Shown here one piece after another: positions 1-10,600 of a DNA stretch of 64,000 bases. How positions within the stretch are numbered: position 1 is the first letter of the stretch; every line of letters starts with the position of its first letter. A model generated the notes under the pieces. It did no database searches, was not told the DNA's origin, and saw only the letters and a list, made by a program, of their open reading frames with translations. Source of the stretch: Styela clava (lineage: Eukaryota > Chordata > Ascidiacea > Stolidobranchia > Styelidae). The DNA is taken from positions 7,698,974 to 7,762,973 of the forward strand of contig NC_135259.1 in NCBI RefSeq assembly GCF_964204865.1. Direction: 5' to 3'. Both the position numbers and the translations under genes were made by a program.

Positions 1-302
1 GTTCAAATTTCTGGGAAACACGGTAAGAAGTGCTGTACAGTGTACAAAACTGCTATGCGTAAAAAAGCCACATGGTCATTCTTGTGTAGCAAATTTTTGT
101 TCCTTTGAGAAGATCGTAAAAAGGAAACTTTCACAGATTATAATTAAAATTATTTTGTTTTTTTGAAGATTTACGCATTCGAGTCGCCACCGATCCTAAT
201 AACCAGTATATTTGACCAAAGCTCCCTACATCTTTTCTCGACCCACTAAGATTCATTTTGCGACCCACCAGTGGGTCGCGACCCATAGTTTGGGAACCGC
301 TG
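1..302 (+). mobile_element. Right part of a hAT-type DNA element, cut by the window edge
   Basis: This segment is closely similar to the second half of the complete element at 9665-10476: the same stretch with GGGAAACACGGTAAGAAG, the same run of 'gcgacccaccagtgggtcgcgacc', and the same terminus reading TTTGGGAACCGCTG. The terminus is the inverse of the CAGTGGTTCCC left end, the usual hAT terminal pattern. The left end lies outside the window, so its target duplication cannot be checked. No coding capacity is visible. Confidence 0.75.
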
Positions 303-551
303 TGCTAAACCAATAAGAAGTCATTATAAAGGAGTATTTCCTGTCTGAGCTGAGTCGACATTTTCAGACGTCTGACAGGCGATTTTAAAATCCACGCTAT
401 TTATAGTTTCGCACTTTGCGTCACGGCTGTAAGGTTTTATCGCTTCTCTCATATCAGGGCATTAGGTCAATAAACAGCTAAGAGCGATATTAACAGCAGT
501 TTACCGATCGCAAACGTGAATATAAATTTCATCTCATATGAGCTTACCCGC

Positions 552-1450
552 TGGATACAGAATAAAATACTTTATGCAAATTTACTCAATAACTCTTGGA
601 CTAAATATTGATAAAAGGTTGTATAAAAAACACTTCAAAAGTAGGTAAAGAGGCAGAGACACATTCCTCACTTGTCTTATATATTTAAGTGCTATAAATG
701 GTGCTATCATTTGCGGAACGTGGACAAAACACTATGATTTTTCACTATGTCTTTTTATGATTTATTCATTAACAATGTAGTGTACAAACTGAATGAAACA
801 TTGCCTTTAAATTTCGAGTTTTATGATTTGATTATACGCAAAAAGTGATGGGTCTATCAACTGCCATTTTGCGTATCTTTTTGGGGTTAGTTGTATTTTG
901 ACCTTTTTTTTCTTTTTCGCCTGAAAACATAGTTCATGTTTGCAAGTTGATACCGAGTTGCGACATCTTGCACATTAACCTTTCTCGCGATTTTAGCTTG
1001 ATTTTAGTTCGTAAAATATGATTCGCGCTTTTTGTACGTTTATATGTAAATTTGTTTGCTATTGACAGTCATTTCCATCCCTTTATATTCGCACCAGTTT
1101 AAAATAATGGGACTATCTATCTTTTTGTTTCAAATGCTATTCTATAATATCAATTTTGTGTAACCAATCACACTACTACCGGTTAGAGATGAACCGCCGC
1201 CCTCATCGCTTTTAATTAAAGTGAGCATTTGATAAGTTCAGGAAATTTGTGATCTTTACGAAGATTTTGCCACATCTTACACAATATCGCGATGATCAAA
1301 CACAATTGAACGATAGAATTAGTACTCTGGCACAATTGATAACACTAATAACACACACGAAAGTATTTCTTCAATACAGTGGTTCTCAACCTTTTTGAGC
1401 CTGCCGAAATCAATGCTATTCTGCAAGCTCCCGTCAAACCCCATCGTATT
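552..1450. repeat. Dispersed repeat, copy 1 (partner at 5498-6260)
   Basis: Long stretches match 5498-6260 in direct orientation: 'gtgctataaatggtgc' and the surrounding 200 bases, then a block around 'aatgggactatcta', then 'gagcctgccgaaatcaatg'. The 3' part (about 1378) reads CAGTGGTTCTCAACC, which is a typical hAT-type terminus, so the repeat is probably a decayed non-autonomous hAT element or ends in one. Boundaries are approximate. Confidence 0.65.
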
Positions 1451-2490
1451 GAACCGTTGACACTAGCCCGATTGGAACTTCATATTGACTATGAGGGAAA
1501 GATTTCTTGTACCAAAAACAGAGGACGACAACGCCAAAATATACCAGCAGTCTGAATAACTACCCAACGAGGAAGGAATCCCTCAACAATGAACTCATTA
1601 GGAGAACTAACAACAGGTTGGATTGAAAGGCCATGGTCGACGATGTCTGTAAAAGACCTGGTACACGAAGAAGATAAAGTTTTCGTAGCTTAGTAATATT
1701 CCCGTTTTGGGGTCGCTCGAAGATCGACTTGAAATCGGAGTGGTAACTCAATCAAATCTTGCTTTGTCTTTCAGGGAATAAAAAGCAAAAATTTTTGAAT
1801 ACTTGAGGGAAGTTATGTGCTTTGCGTTTCTCCAGAACATATCTACAAATTTTGTAATGCTACAAGCCTACAAAGTATTACAAGCATTAAGAATTACTAT
1901 GTTCATAGTGATTTACCAATGTCGTTTCTAAATCTAACTGCTTGAAATCTATACGTCAGACACGTGAACAAAATATTCGGATCTTTCAGAAACAGAATCT
2001 ATTCAAAAATTATTTTGTAAATGATTATGGGTCTTGGACCGGTCTATACCTAGTAGAATTCCTGACTTTTAAATCAACAAATTTTAATAATAAAGCACAC
2101 TGGGAAATAAACTTTTATGCTGCCCGGGACGAGTTTCTGATAACGATGATCGTTTTATCTAACATCAAAAAAAATGAGTAAGAATGAAATGTTTGTATTA
2201 TTTTCATTTCAATCATTATACTAAGATTCAACTAACCTCTATTACTTGCCCCGCCATTTTTGTTAATTAAGTGCTGAACCTGTAAATAGGAAGGAAAATA
2301 AAAAAAAGTCAAACGTTTTATACGCGCGTAATCCCGGGACTAAAACCACGAATGGAAACCATTTGGAACATGTTGAAACGCTAACGAAACAAGTTTATAA
2401 TATAGAACTTGTGTGCCACTTGCTCCCAGTTGTTTTGGCAATATGCAAACGGTTTAGCCCTTTGAATTACGGTATAATTTTATTGAATTA

Positions 2491-2974
2491 ATGACATTTC
2501 GTCAAAGAGGTCATCCATGTTCAAGCAAGTCCGCTATTCAATTTATATTCTTCAAGAATTTTCATCTATTTCTGCAATTAGCCAATTTTGGAAGTGAATT
2601 AGCTGTGAAACTTAGATTTGATAATTTTAAATTTTTATTAAAATCTCATTTTTTCTCAAAATATGTTATTGTTGAAGTGCAAAACGATATGAAGTCATTC
2701 ATTTTCAAAAGTTACATTAATTCTCAACCGGAAGTTTGCAAAGCATTTTCAGCGCTTGCAGAAAAATAATCCAAAGCATGCGGAACAAAACTTATATTTT
2801 TTAAAGATAAGAACTGTCTCTAAAACGAAAATTCCACAGCAAAGCGCTGTTTTCATTCGGGATTCCTACAAAGTGGCGTTACAAATTGCTGAGCAAAAAG
2901 CCTCACATGATAGCAGGAACGCTAGTAGAGTCATGCGCTATAAAGAGGGCAGAGTTGATTTGGGGATAGACTAG
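2491..2974 (+). pseudogene. Possible hAT (ZBED-like) transposase relic
   Basis: Two short overlapping reading frames (2491-2769 and 2756-2974) occur in succession. The second contains SYKVALQIAEQK after a run of polar residues, which resembles the 'SYKVA..IA..K' segment following the BED finger in hAT-type transposases such as ZBED5/SCAND3-like proteins. There is no intact ORF, the match is short, and I cannot find the DDE or dimerisation region, so this is only a suggestion of a decayed transposase. Confidence 0.3.
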
Positions 2975-4094
2975 TGCCATAGAAAATTCAGGTATCTTTA
3001 TTAAGTATGCCGTTGCAGATAACGCAGTAGCAGTCAACGTAGTTTTCCAATTATTGATACAAAGCTGGCGACTAGAAGGCCATTGCCACCGTTTGCAGCA
3101 GACTTCATATATTTAGCAGAACGTGATAATGATCAAAAATCTGAGAATTTTATGACATAGACATGCTAGTGGTCTATTAGCATTAGTTAAATGAGGCACA
3201 TAAAGATGATTATCGTACAACCATGATGTCAACTTTACACAACTGCGCATTGTGTGACTGAACATGACTGATTATTGTCTCGCCATATTGAAGCCTGCCG
3301 TTGCTGAAATGCAAGGTTTCTGATTTTTAATGTCATTCACCCATGACCGATCTTAGTGCATGGTTTGCTGGCTTAGGGCAAATTTATTGAAATATCTGTC
3401 TGCCTTGTCTTCAGTTTGTGAAATATTTTAAATATGAAAAGAATAAGAAAAAAAAACCTCGATTTCCTTCATTATGAACCTCATCGTTTGATTGTCAGCT
3501 GGCAACACGATGTTGTTAGAGAATGTTATTCGGCTAGAAAATAGCTTTTATTTTACTGCTGTTATTTTTATGTAATATCCGTCTAACAATCACCCGTAAT
3601 TCTGATTATGCATCTGTTAAATACACACATTTGGATCAACAGAGTTGTAAACATGTTCATATAGCCCACTACATGGTGAAAGGAACCGAAACAACAAGAA
3701 TCGACGTTGCAAACATGTATAGATACTTCATTGTGAGAGGAACTAAGTAAACACAACATATGTTTGAATAGCTCTTTTATTCGAATCTAAGGTTGCATTT
3801 GATAGAGTAAAATCTATTCAAAGGACATTCTGCGAGCATTCATTGAAATATCAACTGATCCCATTGGTTGTCTGTAAGTGCCACAAGTAGTAAAACGACT
3901 CAAGATCTATTTTCAAAAACATCAAAAAATCTTGTACAATCTATGCGTCCTCGTGCATAAATGATTATGGTCAACAATGCTTCCAGTAATCACACGAATT
4001 GAATGATCATTTACACCTTTAACTTTACATCCGTGTTCGACTTTTCCTGAACATCTCTGCACTATTGCTGTTAGATGCGATTTTCAATGAAATG

Positions 4095-4306
4095 CTAAAA
4101 ATCCAACAATTTAATTTGTCCTGTTAATCCAAATCCAATAGGCAGAATAAATGATCCAATAAGTGAGGATGATCCGGCAAAAATGAAAGTCCATACGCTG
4201 GAACCTGTTAGATCAAAGAGTATTCCTCCAATAATCGGACCCGTTACAACACCAATTCCATGCATAATTTCAAGATAGCCGACCGTAATATTGAAAAATT
4301 CAGATC
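4095..4306 (-). pseudogene. Orphan C-terminal exon of an MFS transporter
   Basis: On the minus strand a clean acceptor (TTTCTCGACAG, ending at 4307) opens a 70-codon frame ending in TAG at 4097-4095. The protein begins SEFFNITVGYLEIMHGIG and continues through GPIIGGILFDLTGS, then two hydrophobic stretches and a short polar tail. The G-x-G-P-x-x-G-G-x-L-[FY]-D-x-x-G motif is typical of the second half of major facilitator transporters (monocarboxylate-like or SLC18-like, around TM11-12). No upstream exons are recognisable between this exon and the protease gene at 7674 on the same strand. It is either the last exon of a gene with very long introns, or a detached or duplicated fragment. The frame is intact, so recent loss or function both remain possible. 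Confidence 0.65.
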
Positions 4307-5105
4307 CTGTCGAGAAAATATAGTTGTGAAGTACAATAAACGTATATTATATACTATATTATATATAATAATATATAGTAGACATTCTAATAGCATTATC
4401 AATTACTGAGTTATACTTGAAACTGATTTTATAATGTATTTTTCTAAAAACAATTTATATAATCTTTATCGCGTCTTCCAACAGATTGAGAATGTGATAT
4501 ACCTTAGTGGTAACTATTAAATTATGATTTATTATTATGATTAAAATTTTTTGTATATAAATCTAAAAAAGTTTTTGCATAATAATAAACCAAAGTGAAT
4601 CTTAGGCAAGTATTAAATTACGGATAGAAGAATGCTTTCATTCAATAAAGTTTTCAGAATGTGTTCCTTTTCAAGCCACTTCGCATTTTGTCACCTACTG
4701 TCTTTGGTCTAAAACTTTTCCGTGTGGGCTTTACCTTTCACTGACCAATTATGCGCTAAACAGCTCAAAGCTGAATCTGTGACTTGCTATGGAGGTATGA
4801 GTATAAATATATTGACCCTATGAGAGCTATGAAAGCATATATAAATGTGACCTAACTAGAATGTGATCACATTCTAGCATAGCAGATGTTGCAAATATTG
4901 ATTTTAACGTATAATTTGAGATAATTCCTTCTTAGTAATTAACTAAATACTATTATTCTGTACTTCCATTTATGATACACATCACTCACTAATACTCTCT
5001 CTAACCTAATAAAACTTCAATCATCCACACAACGTTCTGTCGATACTGATGCGAATGTGTACTATTCCATCACTTGGTAAGGTAAACACCAAAAGCTGTA
5101 TATTT

Positions 5106-5170
5106 ACACAGCATCCTGAGTCGTGTTAGGTACGGAACACACAGCATCCTGAGTCGTGTTAGGTTAGGAA
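5106..5170. repeat. 33-bp tandem duplication
   Basis: The unit 'acagcatcctgagtcgtgtt' followed by 'aggta/aggtt' occurs twice with a period of 33 bases and is almost identical between copies, suggesting a recent slippage duplication. Confidence 0.8.
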
Positions 5171-5497
5171 CTCTTTAAAGTTAAGTTAATTTAAGAATTA
5201 TTTTACCTAAATTGGTGAAAGTAAAAAGATAATCGCAATTTTTCCATTTTACTCTTTGTAAGCTCGGATTGAAATATACAAACACACTGCATTGTAGTTT
5301 ATTTTTGTACGAAAATAATTAAATTTCCCCTATGATATTAAATCAGTTACGTTTAAATAGATCGTATTTATTTTAGAAAAAGAAACAAAAATATTTCCCC
5401 AGGAAAAATACTCTATTCGAACAAAAGTCCAGACGAATTTTTCGAGGCATTATTAACATGTTGTACAGACAATGAAGAGCATGGCATTTGCTGAGTC

Positions 5498-6260
5498 CTA
5501 AAATGTATACAGAATAAATTACTCATTGCAAATGTTACCCAAAGGTAGGTAAACAGACAGAAGCACATTCTCTACTTGTCTTATATTCAAGTGCTATAAA
5601 TGGTGCCATCATTTGCGTAACTTGGAACAAAACACTACGACTTTTCATGATTTTTCAAGTAAAAAGTTACTGTACACGAAAACCGAATAACACATTGACT
5701 TGAAACTTGTAATTTTATGACTTGATTATACACGAAAATTGATGATTCTGCCAGCTGTCTTCACGAGAATCTAACCTATTTGATCATTGCGGTTAGGGTG
5801 CGACCCGCCTGTTGGAGACCTATTTTTTAGCCAGTTTAACATAATGGGACTATCTAACTACCTTTTTGTTCCAAATGCCAATATATGTTATCAATTTTAT
5901 GTAACTAATCACACTATCTGCCAGAGATGAACTGCGTTATTATATTTACACACCCAGTTCAATTTTTGCACTTTAATTGTTTTGACTCGAACTCCCGGGT
6001 ATTCCAAAATACGAAATCTTTGGTATGTCCTTCCACTAATTTAAGTGCGCATTTGGTGATTTCAGATCATTTTTGCTCATAACATAGATTACTTCACGCT
6101 TATTAGAATATCGCGATGATCAAACACAATAGACCACAAAATCATCACTCTGGCACGATCACTAATACTAATACCACACAATATTATCTTCCTCTAGTAC
6201 AGTGTTTCAACCTTTTCGAGCCTGCCGAAATCAATGCCATTCCACAAGTTCCCGTCGTAT
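5498..6260. repeat. Dispersed repeat, copy 2 (partner at 552-1450)
   Basis: Direct-orientation, diverged copy of the repeat at 552-1450, sharing 'gtgctataaatggtgc', 'aatgggactatcta' and 'gagcctgccgaaatcaatg' in the same order, with small indels. Boundaries are approximate. Confidence 0.65.
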
Positions 6261-7178
6261 TGAACGGTTGAAACTTGCGCAATCAGAATTTAATAATCGG
6301 AAGCTAATTTGTACAAGGCAATAGGAATTGATCATTGTAATAAACTGAATTCAAAAGTGGATAAAATGGTTCGATGATAAATCTAAGCGAAATTCTGCAA
6401 TGAAATATTTTTGCCACTTAGTGAAATTCAAACAACAAGATATTTTGTGCCCATAAAGCAGAATGCATCTGAAAGCACGCTATCGATGAGAAGTATGTCC
6501 AAGTATGCCCATACAACACCTGAATCCAATGGCAGGTTTACTAAATCTTAAATCTGCGCTAGTCTACACACAGCTTAGCTATAGTATATATATATGTATA
6601 TCTGATAGGAACTGTAGTTATTTTTTTTCTAATTATAAGGCTGGGGGGTAATTGAAAAGTTTGATGATACACGATTATGTTAGCGGACATTCTCGAACCC
6701 CTTGAACATATCCACTGAACCTCTGGGGTACGTTCGAATCCATAGAAATAAAGCTATAGAGTATAGACTGTTTAAAAATAATGATGTCATTTAAGCTACT
6801 AATGCATTAATTCAAAACCTACAACATATAGGAGACATATTTTTAAAATTGACACAGTTTTTATTGCTGCAGTATTCTGTGAAAGTATTTACAGGGAGAA
6901 CAAAATATAGAAAAGAAATTAAAATAGGAACTTGTAATTAACGCTGAACAATTATATGTGTTTTAAATACCAACTACAGGCGTTAAGACGAACGATAAAC
7001 AAACATTTTATTCAACTAACTGACATTATTAGAAATTCAGAGTTTGCAAACTGCACACGATTTTGATACAATATGATCATAGCAAGGTCGCGTGCATTCA
7101 ATCATAAATAAAGGAGATTGATTTTTTAGTAAGGTAACCATTGACCACTAAATTGCCAAGAGCTGCGGTGGCTATATA

Positions 7179-7441
7179 AAACAAGAGAGCTATGCTCAAA
7201 TATATGGACACGTAGCGCCACCTAAAGGCAATAATTTTGATGACGTCATAGCAACAACAAAAAAAGTAATAGCCTTCTGAAGAAAATTTTTATCTTTAAC
7301 CACTGAAAATTTCAAAGCAATTGGTTCAGTAATCAAAGAGAAAAGCGACTTTTTAAAAACGTGTCAAAGAACAAGAATAAGAACAAGAACAACAACAACA
7401 TAATATTGAAACGATCGTTATGTCCATTTCGTGTCCAATTA
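7179..7441 (+). repeat. Dispersed repeat 'gagctatgctcaaatatatgg', copy 1
   Basis: Starts with acaagagagctatgctcaaa and ends with atcgttatgtcc plus cgtgtccaat. Other copies lie at 26535-26776 and 61072-61318 (plus strand), and end fragments in reverse orientation lie near 29618-29655 and 48804-48843. The family has a conserved middle ('accactgaaaatttcaaagc'). No terminal inverted repeat or coding potential is evident. Confidence 0.75.
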
Positions 7442-7673
7442 TAGCGTGGTATACCGCGTTGGTGAACACCACTTGACGAGGTACTTGAGGCAGTTCTTGT
7501 CAATGCGATCAGGAAAACTGAGACGAAGTATCATAACCGAAGGTCTGAAAACATTCTGGCACATGTACACTGACATTGAACAGCTTGAATATTCCATCCT
7601 GACAGCATGACAGTCAATAGATATAAAGGTTAATAGCATCTTTAGAGTTGTTAATTTCTGGTGCGCGCTGCTA

Positions 7674-10600
7674 CTAATAAGTGTTTTCCTCAATTGTGTT
7701 AAGTATCCAAGGAACGAAATAGAAAACATCCGTATAAAACCCTGGATAGACGACATCGTTGACCTTTGCACCACAGCCGAGTCCCCAACTGACGATGCCA
7801 ACTTGATACCAACACGTCTCTCCTTCTTTTGATTTGATCTAAATGTAAAAGATTAGAAAATAAAATTATATATATGAAATGTGAAAACTCAAAAGTCAAT
7901 TGATTACGTATAAAATGATTTATTGTCGTTCATTCTTTTAACAGCGTTCAAGGTATAATAATGTTTCTACTTTAATTTATTTTAATCAATTCTTGAACTG
8001 AACACTGATGTATTATGTATAAAATCTAAAGACATCCATTATTTTTTTTTAGCTTTTTCCGAAGTATCAATGACGCTACGTACCTTTCTCACGAGCGGCC
8101 CACCACTATCGCCTTGGCACGAATCCACTCTTTTCTTAGAATTAATTGCACAAAATATGCCAGGAACAAATTTAGGAGCACCTTTCCACGTGTCTTTCAT
8201 AACACCCAGCCTGTCTTTGCAACTAAATAAAGAAATAAAATTTTTGGCTAGTTATAAATAACAGCAAGACCACATAAAAAATGACAATAAAACTAGTCAA
8301 TCAAGTTTTAAAAATTGCTGAAAATTCATACTATGTAGTATTTTTAATTTCTAAAGCTCCTTGCTGAAGTCTTAATGACGTAATAATTCCTGAGAAATCG
8401 TCCGGTGTTCGCTCGGTAGTATGTCCAAAACCGGTAACTACTGATGGACTGAAATTGTTAAAGTCCGTACCCGATAACTTGTATTTTTCACCTGAAATAG
8501 TTAAACGGGAAACGTCTGAGTGTCATGTAAATAATACTTGCCTAATTAGAATATTTTTAGAAAAAGAAACTACTTTGACATCATGCAATATTATGTAGGC
8601 CTACAACTTATTATGGCAACTGTAGCTTTATTTACATTACACTAAGTATAACGGTTCTACCACCTACTGAATAAAAAAAATAGGCGACACAAAGATGACC
8701 CCTATCCAAAAGCTTCGGTCAAGACAATCTAACAAAAGTGAGTGACAAAAAAGCAATAAGTGCAACGACCATTTATTTCTACGCTTGGAGTAGATCACGA
8801 CACACGTCATCACGCCACACACTCTTTTGCCCCTGACCAGTGACCGGACGGCGCACAATCATGTATAAAACGTACCTCGTTGAATATGAACATATATATA
8901 TACATGATAGTAAAATGCAGTTCATTTTATTAAATCAAATCAAGTGTTTTTTATTTTACTTTCTACTTTTTTTTCATTATCTTCGCTGTCAAATTTGTTT
9001 TTATATACTTACCTTGTTTATCACAATCATCAGAGTCAAACTTAGAGGAAGAAAATCGAGAATCTTTGCAGTTATTTATACACGGTATACATATTGGTCG
9101 AATAACCTCATTGAATACTAATACACCTACTGAATTGATTATGAAATCTTCATTTTTGATAATTAAGTTATATCCCAGCTTTATCTTAAAACAAAAAATG
9201 AATACAGTAAAGTACAGTAAGATTCCTAGCTGAAGTAAATGAGCTCTATTCTTTAGAGTACAATTTTGTAAATCAATAAAATTTAACCGCGATACAATAG
9301 ACTGGAGACCTTACATCACATATCATCAAAGGTAGTAAACTTTTTATTTCTGACAAAGAAAATTTGCGTAAAAATCAAGAAAGATTATATGTACTTCCTA
9401 CACAGCCTTTGTAGTGTACTTACTAATGCAATATCGTTTTTCATATTATGTAGTGTAAACTTTTCATGCATTATAATTTTATCCGCATCATAGTATCTTT
9501 CAGTTCCAACTTGCTCATCAACTAATCGAATTTCAGTTATTCCTGAAATTCGACAAAAAATTTCAATGATGTTCGAGAATAAAAAATAGTAATATATAAA
9601 TAATAATAATATCATTTTTTTTGTTATAAAAGGAAATCTAGATTCCAGATATCTCTCTCTAGTACAGTGGTTCCCGAACTTTTTAGAGTTGGGACCCACT
9701 ATTTATTACCACAGCTTATGACGACCCATTTAACTTTTTGTGACATAACAAAGAACACAGCAATGGCTAATCATCGCAAAACTACCGTGTTTCCTCAAAA
9801 ATAAAAACGAGAATCTGGAAACGAGACCTAATTTGAATTTTAAAAATGATTTCAATTAAACCCTACCCTAGAAATAAATTTAAAATGTGTGGCAGAGGAA
9901 AGGTTAAATGACCTGAGGTAAGGTGAAGATTATACCACGATTCAAGATTGTGTGATGTCACAATCACAATTATGACATTTGTCACTTGGTTTTTGTATGG
10001 GAAATACGAATAAAAACACGGTATGTCGGTTTTTATATAATGTTTGTTAAAAAATCTCTTGATTTTCTACAATGTAATTTTATTTTCAATAAATGAACAC
10101 AAAAAAACCTCTTTCAAAAAAAAACATAGTGTTATTCTTCGAAATAAAGTAAATCTAAATCCTGTCTTAATTTCGGGGAAACACGGTAAGAAGTGCTGTA
10201 CAATGTACAAAACTGCTATGCGTAAAAAGCCACATGGTCATTCTTTGTGTAGCAAATTTTTGTTCCTTTGAGAAGATCAGGAAAAGGGAACTTTTACAGA
10301 TTAGAATTTAAATTAAATTTGATTTCTTTTGTTTTTTTTGAAGTTTTACGTATTCAAGTCGCCACCGATCCTAATAATCGGTATATTTAATCAAAGCTTT
10401 TTACATCTCTTCACGACCCACTAAGTTCCTTTCGCGACCCACCAGTGGGTCGCGACCTATAGTTTGGGAACCGCTGCTCTAGTAACAACCCCCGCTATGA
10501 GACTAAAAAAAATTATATACCAAGTGGTGTTTGAAAGAGAAAAGACAAAATGAAAAAAAAAGATGATAATCATTCGACTTGTCCAAAAACATTATACTGT

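Larger units (their letters stand above)
303..4094. other. Gene-free stretch with repeats
   Basis: I see no convincing exon here. It contains a dispersed repeat (552-1450) and a weak transposase-like relic (2491-2974). The remaining sequence is AT-rich and has many stops in all frames. Short ORFs at 1560-1751 (minus) and 1942-2181 (plus) resemble nothing I recognise and lack splice context. Confidence 0.6.
4307..7673. other. Gene-free stretch between MFS exon and protease gene
   Basis: No exon is recognisable. It holds an AT dinucleotide-rich patch near 4340-4380, a 33-bp tandem duplication (5106-5170), copy 2 of the dispersed repeat (5498-6260) and one copy of the 'aagagagctatgctcaaata' repeat (7179-7441) just beyond the 3' end of the protease gene. 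Confidence 0.6.

Noticed and set aside
7439-7801. 120-aa minus-strand ORF at the 3' end of the protease gene
   Set aside because: It is a shadow frame of the last protease exon (7838-7674), whose true frame reads [11 protein letters not shown] and ends in TAG.
8070-8261. Plus-strand ORF over 8070-8261
   Set aside because: Antisense shadow of the exon encoding the active-site serine.
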